Positions 50,001 through 62,000 of a stretch of DNA of 64,000 nt are shown here, piece by piece. The first letter of the stretch is position 1, and each line of letters opens with the position of its first letter. The DNA is from Colias croceus (lineage: Eukaryota > Arthropoda > Insecta > Lepidoptera > Pieridae). Location of the stretch: assembly GCF_905220415.1 (NCBI RefSeq), contig NC_059565.1:3682501-3746500 (forward strand), in the 5' to 3' direction. The notes under the pieces were generated by a model. The model was not told where the DNA came from. It saw only the letters and a program-made list of their open reading frames with translations, and did no database searches. The translations under genes and the position numbers were made by a program.

Positions 50001-52981
50001 CTGGACCGATTCTCATGAAATGTGTGCATATCGGGTAGGTCTGAGAATCGGCTAGCATCTATTTTTCATAACCCTAAATGATGAAGAGTAAGGCAGAACA
50101 ACGTTTGCCGGGACAGCTAGTAAATATATAAATATTTCAGGACAATTTTCACACACGGCACGATCTGATCTCATACTAAGCTTTCGCTTGTGTTATGGAA
50201 ACCAGATGGCTGATAAACATACATAATTTTTATAAATACTTTAATAGATAATTAACACCCAGACACAGAGCAAACATTTCAACTCACAAATATTTGCCCC
50301 GGGTGGGAATCGAACCCACGACCTCTGGCTTGGAAGGCAGGGCCGCTACCAACCAAGCCAACCAGTCAGTCTAAAGTTTGAAGTAAATCTGTCTGTTTTA
50401 ATGATTGTGAGTCTATGTATTAATAAGAGTTCAAAGTTTTTGAAGTGAAACTTCTTTATCGGGGTTGGAAAAAAATTTAGTGTAACATTTTTTCGTTACG
50501 CGTGACATTTTTCCGTTACGCGCCATCTTTTTTTATCCCTACCACGCGTGATTCGACATATTTCTGTAAAGTTGCATATAGTGAATTATTTTTTTAAAAA
50601 TAAGGTCATAAAGAAGTTTCACTTCTTACGTGTGTACACTAGTACACGCACACATTTTTTTTTATTTGTTTAACTCACTCATCTCCAAATACTCGTCGAA
50701 TAGCGCGAGTCTGCCTGGGTCCTGTAAATGATAGTCTTGTTCCCAGGCCATGTGCGGTTTACTGGGATCCCTTGTTACCGCTCTATGTGATCTTTGACGC
50801 CACCAATTGTGGAGTTTTCTGTAATAATTCATTTAATTTATTTATTTATATTATACTTAATTTATAATTTTTTTTTGTAGCATGTTTGGTATAATTGTAG
50901 TCTGGTGGTAAATGGTTAAACTATGTTATGATTCAAAAGTGCTTGGAGAAGTGACAAAATAAATGCTTGAGTTTGAGTTTATTATTATAGAATTATTAAT
51001 GACGGATTTTAAACACGATTTATTACTTAATTTTCGCATGATTATTTGTAGAAAATGAGGCTAAATCATAAAACGAGACGATTTTTTATTATCAAAAACT
51101 ACTCGACCCAGAATCTTTAGAAAAGCCATCAAAATGGATCAAGTAGTTAGATAGTAGAGATTTTTTTTTGGAAAACTACTTGATCCATTTAGAATGGGTC
51201 AAGCAGTTTTCCAAAAAAAAAATCTCTTAATTAACTTACGGATAGCCCAATTCCACGAAATTATTGAAACACTGTTTTCCAATCATTATTATAGCGAGTT
51301 GTATACATAATTCTGACAAACATCCCGCCGGGTCACAAATGTCGCCCTTTAGTTTGAAGAATTCGGATTTTCTAGCTTGGTCATCACCTGGGTAGTCGTA
51401 GAAACGGCCCTAGAATAAAAAAATGGTGTTTTTGTCAATTAAATTTAAAAATAATAGTTAGTAGTAGCTACACAAACCGCCTCATTGGTACAGTGGTTGA
51501 CGTAGCGCTGAGGGGTCCTGGGTTCGATTCCCGGTGGAGACGAAGAAAAAGAAATGTCTCGGTCTGGTAGGACACAGAAGGCTGATCACCTACTTGTCCC
51601 TAAAATAAAATCGATCAGTGAAACAGATGTATGAATAATGCATCTGACCCTTACCCCATTAGGGGACACGGGACTGTAAGTAGCTACACAATGTTTATAT
51701 GATTGTAGTAGTAGAAAAATACTATTTTTTTTCATTTAGTTAATTATGAGGCAGGTAGGTGTTAACGTGTATTTGTTAGATACGTGTTACTTTTAATTAT
51801 AAGCAAAATATAACCGAATATTTATTTATTTATTGACTTAAGGTAAACGCAGGTATTAACGACCCCTCTAAGGCAATTTCAAAATCAACCATATTTTTTA
51901 AGTATACTGGTTCTTCTAAAGATTTATAATTTCATTTTATATGCTAGTGTTATGTATAAAAAATGTATTTATTGAAGCAAATACATTCTAATAAAGGATT
52001 ATCTTGTAAAAAATAATTTACAATGTGACTTAGTCGATTGTTGCTATTACCGACCCATAAAAACGGCTGTGAAGCTATTAACGATTTTTATGCAGCTATT
52101 CCCGATCGTATGTGAGAGGAAGCCTTTTTCCAGCAATGGAATGTATAGAAGCTAGTGATGATGATGATTACCGATCTTAATAAAATGAAATAAAAATGCA
52201 AATATATTCGTATTTTTTAGTTGTAGTTATTTTTAATAAAACAAATGAGTACTTTTTAGTAATGAACTAAATAATTATAAACTTTTAAATTAATCAACAT
52301 AATACTATTAATATATGTACATATATTAAATTAAGGATTTCAAACTCTAGGATATTTCGTTATGCTATTTGATTGATTGCTTCGGCGAGTTGTGTTTTAC
52401 TGAATACTTTTCGCCGCTTTCGTGGCTCCATATTTCTGGAAAAAATATACCTAATTATATGTTTTATGTTAATTTAACCTAAAAACCTAAAAATATAATT
52501 TTTTTTTAATTTTTTAAATTTAACCTAAAAATATAATTTTTAATAGGCACCTATTATGTCATAAAAGTAATAAAAATATATTTGCACGCTCAATTACGAG
52601 CAGAATGTTTAAGGATCAATATTATCTGTATATACAAACATCTTTATTCTACACTAGCTTCCGCCCGCGACTCCGTCCGCGCGGATGTCGGTCTTCGCGT
52701 GGATGGTTATTTCTCCATTTTGAGTACCTCTGTCAATAACATCTTATAAATATCTATTGGACCCAATTCCCAAATACGGCTAGGCCTATAATAATACGCA
52801 ACGTGTGTTCGCGGTTCTACGGAACAACGTCTATGGATAAAACTGAAAAATTAAGATTAATTTTTTTCTACGTATTTTTCCAGGATAAAAAGTATCCTAT
52901 TTTACGCCCAGGATCATAAGGTATAATTATACCAAGTTTCATCGAAATCGAACCGCTAGTTTTCACGTGATGCCTTCACAT

Positions 52982-53026
<45 letters not shown>

Positions 53027-56000
53027 AATTTTTTTAATCACATATTTGGGTTTGGTATCGATCCAGTAACACCCCCTGCTATTTATTTTTTCAATATTTT
53101 CAATGTACAGAATTGACCCTTCTACAGATTTATTATATGTATAGATTCTGCAAATAAAGCAATTTGAATTTGACTTTGTAAGTAGATGAGAAACTAAACA
53201 ATTTATATTCGATCGGTAATAACTTCCTATAGTTGCTATTGCCGACCCACATGGGTCGGTATTAAAGTATGTAAGTATAAACCTAAATTGTATTACCGAC
53301 CCATAAAAAAATGGTTATTTTAATTCATTTGATCATCAGACTATAAAATAGATTATAATTGATTAATGTCATACAAAATATGAACAAATGCATATTGTTT
53401 AAACAAAAAAAAACAATGATTTACTTCTGTAACTATTCGATAGGGATCCTCGAAAATATCATAACTTTGTATAAATTGACAACGCTAAAAGACACAACAC
53501 TAGACAAAAAAGTTTAGTCGCTAATAGATTTTTATGCAGACTCATAGCTTAGATTTAAACTGGTCCATAAAACCACTTGTGTTAGTGTGATATAATAACA
53601 TAAAAGAAAATAAAACAAAAAGTTACGTTGCTGCCATTGCCGACTTACGGGTCGTTGATACCTGCCGCGGCTTAAACTGGTGAAGCTAACACCGTCCCAT
53701 TTTAATTTTAAGTTTTATCGTTTCAAATTACTTTCTATTAATAAAATGTTGTAAGAAATGAAAAGTTGACACTTAAATGCATTGACATTTAGTAATATAA
53801 ATTAAAGTATAGATGTCATTTGTTTGTAAATGTCTTAAAAAGATACTCACAGTACTTACCCGAAGGAACAACGGAACAGTACGACACGTCCTGCTTCCAC
53901 GCTACCCCGCAGCAACTTACGCATTTTAACTCTTTTTTGCTCAGTTACTCACTCTAACGTTAAAGTATACGATGCTCAAGTAATACATTCGTGTATAACT
54001 TTGCCTACCTATAGCTAGAATAGTTCTGGAAACGTTTAAATTTCGAATTACTTTTATAGGTCGGTAATACCTTCAGATTTTCGATGGGTCGTTGATAGCT
54101 GCGTTTACCCTATTTAATGTTCAAGATCTCGAACTCTATGGTTTTAAAATAAACGTATATATACACGTGTCTATATGAAATTAAAAAATTTATTTCCTCG
54201 TATTCAGTATTGACTTCTGGAAAGGCAAACACAGATAAATTACAAACTTGATTAACACTTTAAAATATTTCTATACATACCTTGAAGAAAGCAATATAGA
54301 TAAGGGATGAATAGAAATTGATGAATTCAAAGAAGAATATCTTGAAAGTGTAGGAATCTTCATACTCTGTGTGCGTTCTTGGATTTTCTATGTTTGTCAA
54401 GTATAATGCTATTTTGGCGTATATCTGAAATAAATTATTAATTATTGAAGTCATTTAAAGGAGAAGTAGGTTTAAACAGATAGAAGGCCTTTTTTTTAGG
54501 ACTAACTTAGAAAAAATGTGTGCGTGTACTAGTGTACACACCACAGGTACACACGTAAGAAGTGACACTTCTTTATGACTTTATTTTTCCAAAAATAATT
54601 TATAATATGCAACTTTACAGAAATACGTCGAATCACGCGTGGTAGGGATAGGAAAAAAATGGCGCGTAACGGAAAAATGTCACGCGTAACGAAAAAATGT
54701 TACACTAAATTTTTTTCTAACCCCGATAAAGAAGTTTCACTTCAAACATATGATAAATCATAGCAGGAAATTTAATTTATTTTAAAATAAAAATAACCTT
54801 AGTTACTCTCACAAATTATATCAAACCACGCCTTAAAAAAATATCATTCACTTCCTGTAAAAGTTCATTAAAATCGGTTAATCCATTTCAGAGATTCTGA
54901 CCCAAAAACAAACAAACTAACAAGCATATTTCTATAAGAAGCGATCCTCTTTTGTCTATAATACAAATATTTTCACTTACCCTAGTCAATATCATAATAA
55001 TTATCAAGTTAATCAACGCAGCCGTCATGGCGGTGAATATTTTGGCGTGTTTCTTCAAAAAGAAACCACTCCCTCCATAAATAACTGATACCATGGATAT
55101 CCTATATATTATAGTGCCTAATACAGCACCCATTACTACAACTATCTGAAAAAAAAAACATTTAATATGTGTGTTACACTTTATTCTGAAACATAAAAAC
55201 AAAATAAATAAATAGCACAATAAACAGCCTTATCATTGCGCAGTGATCTCTACCAGGCAACGATTTCTATATTTATAACATAACTAGCTGCTCCGCGCGG
55301 TTTCACCCCCGTGGCTCCACTCATGTTGGTCTTATCGTGATGATATATAGCCTATAGCCTTCCTTGATGAATGAGCTATTAATTAAAACCGAAAGAATTA
55401 TTCAAATCGGACCAGTAGTTCCCGAGATTAGCGAGTTCAAACAAACAAACTCTTCAGCTTTATAATATTAGAATAGTATAGATTATTGAAATAAGCACTT
55501 TATTTTTTGGCAAAATTGTTGAAAGTCTATTGGTCCAAATATTTCAGACAGTTTTGCTTTAGCCAATATTTCAGCGTGATTGTGAGTTTTGTGTTTATGT
55601 ACATTAAAATATGTTAATTATTTTTTTAAAAACATTTATTTAACATGTCCATAAATAAGTTCCAAAGTCTTAATGAAAATTAAATAATTTCTATGAAAAT
55701 TAAACACTATAAATATATGTAAATCAATAATATATATGTTACAGTAAAAACCCTTAACCAGTCAATAACCTTATTGACCGGTAAAATTAGTCAATAAGGT
55801 TATTGACTAAGGGCGTCGGTCAAAATCCTTATTGACTGATTTTATCTGAAGAAATTTTCTAATTAATTTTAAACTTTAAATTTTTCATTTTTTTCTAAAT
55901 AATTTCTAATTAAATTTAATTACCATAAAAAGTACAGCAGAACTGGTGGCCACATATCTCATAGTTTTCTGCCAGGGCGGTAGAAAAGGCTCCTTTTCCC

Positions 56001-59000
56001 TTGTCACTGGGTTCGTTCGAAACGTCTTTACTGAGGTCTCGAATTCCGGACGGAGGTCTTCGTCCTTGAATATGGTTGCATATGAGAGAGGTTATTTTAA
56101 ATATCCTATTACACCGTGTTATAAAAAAATGTGTACCAGTGTACACACGTAAGAAGTGAAACTTCTTTATGACCTTATTTTTCAAAAAATAATTTACTAT
56201 ATGCAACTTTACAGAAATACGTCGAATCACGCGTGGTAGGGATAAGAAAAAGATGGCGCGTAACGGCAAAATGTCGCGCGTAACGAAAAAATGTTACACT
56301 AAATTTTTTTCCAACCCCGATAAAGAAGTTTCACTTCAATAACTACGTTAAAGAAAACCGAATTCAAAAACGGAAAAGTAAAAAAAAATTGATATTATTA
56401 ATTACCACTACATATTATTTAGAAGTGCTATTTATTAAATAGATTTGATGTTGGTGCCAAGCGAAGCCAATGTAAAACTTACCGGCTTACACGGGCTTAA
56501 TACTAAGTGCTTAGTGCTTGTCACCGACATCAATAGTTCGTAGTATGTATTTATTATCTTTCAGTATGCTTTCATTATATTTCAGTATGTTTATACATAT
56601 AAAATACTAATATTATAAAGAGGAAAGGTTTGTATATATATGTATGTATGTATGTTTTTCACGCATAAACTACTGAACCGATTACAATGAATTTAGCACA
56701 CATATTATGGAGGGTAACTTGGATTAACACATAGGATAGATTTTATCCCGGAAATGCGAACTATGCGGGTTTTCCTTTGAAAACGCGGGCGTAGACGCGG
56801 GCGAAAAGCTAGGATATAATAAAAATTTATCCTTACTTGATCAACACCACCTAAATCCCATTCCCATCTTAAGACGGATTGCTTTCGTTTCCATAATTCT
56901 AAGAATGTTGTCGCTGAAATAAAAATAACTATTGAGTTAATAAATTATATTATTGAATTTTAAAATATTATAAAAGACATTAGATATAGTGTATACATTA
57001 ATATACACACTAAAATTGAACAAAAGGTTTATACAATATATAGGTATGTATTTATTTACTTCATAGTCATCATCGTCATTAATAGATAACCAACTACAAA
57101 TTTTAGCTCACAAATTCCATTAAATTTTCAAAGGCGTCCCCCAAGGTTCAACACTAGGTCCACACATCTTTATTGTATACAACAATGTGAATAAAAGTTA
57201 CTTACCCCAGAAAGACATGAAAATAGCGAAGAATACAGTAGCGGGGTTATCAAAGAGATAACTCAGTTTGGCAAAAAGACAGGAATCAGATAGACGTTGG
57301 TATTGACACGCTTTGTCACAAAGGGGACATAGAGTTGTATTGCCTGGGCCCTTGCCGTCGCATATTTCTTGGCTAAAAATGTTACAATATAATCAAAAAT
57401 GTGTAAAGTTTGAAGAAATAAATACAAAAGTAGTTAAAATAAAAAAAGAAGAAGTTTTTTAATTTGTGTAATACTTTATAGTATTTAAACTAGTATAGAA
57501 TAATGATGTCTGTGATAAAAACCAAATTCAAAGTAAAGAAACAATATGTTGTCGCCCAAAACAGCTTAAACACTATGCGGTTATCTCTACCAGGCAACCA
57601 TTTAAGATGCTAAATAATACGAACGTTAGTTGATCGATACAAATAACGTTTAATTTAATAATTTACTATACAGTCGAGCGTCTATTCATACATACATTCA
57701 AACATCCATCGATACATTTTACATATGAACACTTTATATCGAACAATATATCTCATGTATTTCTTTTCTTTAAAATTCTCTAAATAACATCTAACAATTT
57801 ACTACAAAGCGTCTATTTATACATCCATTTAAACATATTTTTTTAAATTTCTATTCTAACATCCATACATTCATTCAAACATCCATATTTACCTATGTAC
57901 ATATCTTTTCTAACATCGATACATATTACATACACAAATCGAAGTCTAAACTCTAACCCGTACATACACAAACATCCATATACCCACACATACAGACAAA
58001 AAACCTAACCCTCCTCTACACATCCAGTAAAACTTACCTCGGTATATTATCCCCAGAGTCCATACTAGCCAGACCATACAAAAAACATAATGTTCCAACT
58101 ATGGCTGGGGCATATAACATCTTTGTATAGAAGCCGAGCCAGCAAAAATATAATGCAATTTTCTCGCCAAAATACCTAGGAATAATAAACTATATTATTA
58201 TATGTATGTTATATGGTAAATCTACGCTTCTAGAAGTCTAATCTATACTAATATTATAAAGCTGAAGAGTTTGTTTGTTTGAACGCGCTAATCTCGGGAA
58301 ATACTGGACCGATTTGAAAAATTTCGGTTTTAGATAGCCCATTTATCGAGGAAGGCTATAGGCTATATCATCACGCTAAGACCAACAGGAGCGGAGCAAT
58401 GCGGGTGAAACCGCGGAGCGCAACTAGTATATGATAATATGGGTCTGTACAATGCTTTGTTTGCATGAGTATTATTGACATATAATAAACAACTAGCTAT
58501 AGACAATCACGCTCAAAAATTTTCTAAAGCAATACAAAGCGTGTATTTTTACCTACATTTTTGGCGACCTTTTAATAGGGGATTGTGAGTTGAGTTGTTT
58601 ATAGTACGTCCATAGTGAGTGTAAAATCTAAGTGTTACATTATTTTTAAACAAGCTTCGCTCCGCGGATTCACCCGCGTGGCTCCGTTCCTGTTGGTCTT
58701 AGCGTGATGATATAATATAGCCTTCCTCGATAAATGGGCTATCTAACAACGAAATAATATTTCAAATCGGACCAGTAGTTCTTGAGATTAGCGCGTTCAA
58801 ACAAACTCTTCAGCTTTATAATATTAGTATAGATTTAAAATGTACAATAATTTTCAAATGACATTTTTTTAATTATAGAAATACCTTCTAACAAGCCATA
58901 AAGGTTGTTTCTTATACCATTTGCACGGTCGGGCCCATTCTAAGTACAGCAACTGAAAGTAAAATAAGACATAATACACTTTTTTTAAGTAAACTTCTTC

Positions 59001-62000
59001 AGGCGCATTGAGAGTAAAATTTGAAGGTCGCGTCATGGCAATACCATCACGTCATGGAGTAAGGCTATAATTTGAATCTTTGAATCTTGCCAAAGAAATA
59101 ATATTATTTTTTTTAACAATATCTTAAGAACTGGAAATAATTTTTATAACGTCACGATTAAAATAATAAAATACAAATTAGAAATACAAATTAATAAATA
59201 AATACAAATAAATAATAAATACAAATAAATAATAAATACAAATAAATTAATAATACAAATTACAATACAAATTAATAAATAAATACAAATAAATAATTAA
59301 TACAAATTAATTACTAATAAGCACTTACCCGTCTGTCTGTCTGTGATTTATCAGTACTGTCTGAATCATATCTACCCTCATGCAGTGGAAAACATGCTAA
59401 ATAGGTTCCATCATTTAGTAGCCTTCGAATTCCCATCTAAAAATATGTATTATCATCATCGATAACATTCTAATCATATTCATCATTATCAACATCATCA
59501 TCAACATCCATATATTAATATTATAAATGCGAAAGTAACTCTGTCTGTCTGTCTGTTACTCAATCACGCCTAAACTACTGAACCAATTTTCATGAAATTT
59601 GGTATGGAGATATTTTGATACCCGAGAAAGGACATAGGATAGGTTTTATTCCGGAAATCTTACGGGAACGGGTTTTCTTTGAAAACGCGGGCGATATTAT
59701 TATGAAGAGATTGTTTGTGAGAAAAAAAATCGAATGCGATTGTATCAAAAATCCGAATAAAATGATGAGTCTGCTGTATTGCATGTATATGTATATTATT
59801 TATATTATGGAAAAAATGTAACAAGAGACAAATAACAATAATCTTAATATATAAATTGTGTCACGTTCAATTATTCCGCTATCTTCTAAATTACTGAACC
59901 GATTTTAATAAAATTTAGCATATCAGATGCAGTTGTTACTAACACGATACATAAAATATTTAGTTTAAACCTTATTTTTATTATTTTTACTAAAAATTTT
60001 TATTTACCTTAGTCTCATTATTATCATATCGAGCCCTTAATAAAATCTGCATGACCAACAAACTGCGTTGTGCCGGCGAGAACTGCGTGTGTCGGTCTTT
60101 GACTAGAAATCTGAAATTAAATAATATTGTGTTACATATATAATAAACTAGCTTTCCACCCGCGGCATCGCCCGCGCAGTCAAAGAAAAACCCGCATAGT
60201 TCCCGTTCCCGTGGGATTTCCAGGATAAAACCTATCCTATGTCCTTTCTCGGGTATCAAAATATCTCTATACCAAATTTCATGCAAATTGGTTCAGTAGT
60301 TAAGGCGTGATTGAGTAACAGACAGACAGACAGACAGAGTTACTTTCGCATTTATAATATTAGTATGGATTTTATTTTATTTTATTTTATTTTGGTAATA
60401 ATACCTCGCCCATTACTGGGAAATTAAACCATGGTTGTGGGCTTTTGGCCAAACAACTATAAAAATAATATCTAATTGTGCGCACTCGAATTATTCCGAA
60501 ATTTATAAATTCCGTTAGATAGAGTTATACAGTGTGTTTGGTTACGTACTAGCGATATTTGAAAGACGTTTAGAATAGACCATTTCAACCACGATTTAAG
60601 TCCTTAAGAGGGGTCTACCCCTCCCCCCTTGGAACGGCCGCCATTTTTGTTTTTTGATTTTAAAAAATGCCATGTTTGAAAGAAAACATTGTGTTTTTGT
60701 ATTCAGAGGTAGAGGTAACTGTTAATTTTCATTTACCAAGGAAGCGAAACCGCGTGCTGAAAGCTAGTATTACATGGAAAATGAAAATGTTAATTCAAAA
60801 TCCTATCCTACTAATATTATAAATGCGAAAGTTTGTGAGGATGGATGTGTGTGTTTATGTTTATTACTCTTTCACGCAAATACTACTGAACCGATTACAA
60901 TGACATTTAGCACACATGTAGAAGGTAACTTGGATTAAAACATAGGATAGGTTTTATCCCGGAAATCCCACGGGAACGGGAATAATGCGGGTTTTTGTTG
61001 GAAAACGCAGACGAAGCCGCGGGTGGAAAGCTAGTATATCATAAGTAAAAACTTACTGTTCCTCCCTTCTTACTCCCGGACGTTCAGTGGCTGTGAAAAA
61101 CGAAGGTTCAGGTTCGATTCTACTGTGTTCATATTCATATAATTGCTTCCATTTTCGTCGCCATTTTGTGTAGAATTTCTTATCTTTTTCCGCTTGTTTT
61201 TCGTCGCTCTGTCATTATTTTATTGTTAATAATACCAAGATGTTTAATAATTTTAAAAACTTAATAATTAAAAATATATATAATCATTTAATTGATAACC
61301 ATAATTATTTCGTTCTTTATTAGTATTCTGTTTTATTTAACTCTTTGCTCTTAAAAAAAAACAGTATTATAAAATAAAAGATTAATTAATTTTATTGACG
61401 TTATAGCATTTTAATAGTGATTCTAGTTATTATATTGTGAGTTAAGTTGTTTATAGTACGTCAACTTTGTGAGTCAAGATTGTGAGTATATTGTGAGTAT
61501 AGTTGTTTATAGTCCGTCAACTTTGTGAGTCAAGATTGTGAGTAAATTTTTTGTGAGTATATTGTGAGTATAGTTGTTTATAGTACGTCAACTTTGTGAG
61601 TCAACATTGTGAGTCATTTTTTTGTGAGTATATTGTGAGTATAGTTGTTTATAGTACGTCAACTTTGTGAGTCAAGATTGTGAGTCAATTTTTTGTGAGT
61701 ATATTGTGAGTATAGTTGTTTATAGTACGTCAACTTTTTGAGTCAATTTTTTGTGAGTATATTGTGAGTATAGTTGTTTATAGTACGTCAACTTTGTGAG
61801 TCAAGATTGTGAGTCAATATTTTGTGAGTATATTGTGAGAATATTTGTTTAATCAAAAAAAAAAAAAAAAATAAACATACCCAAGCTCTAACAGATATAG
61901 TTATGAATCTCTTCGTAGGCAACTTCATGCCGATCACTTCGGCTAATCTCATCTCAGTCTTCCATGGAATGTGGATTTTGAGGAACCAAGTCTTTCCATC

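Larger units (their letters stand above)
51841..54110 (-). mobile_element. Pogo-like DNA transposon relic with TA target duplication and a two-exon mini-ORF
   Basis: Ends are terminal inverted repeats GGTAAACGCAGGTATTAACG (left) and its near complement on the right, flanked by TA on both sides. Five internal copies of a (G)CCGACCC/GGGTCGG motif lie near the ends, resembling transposase-binding repeats. The minus strand carries a short spliced frame (see 52360-52435 and 53860-53924) whose KRRKVFSKTQLAEAI motif is like the start of a psq/CENP-B-type helix-turn-helix of pogo transposases. A HelE Helitron (52653-53145) sits in its intron. No DDE catalytic domain is visible. Confidence 0.75.
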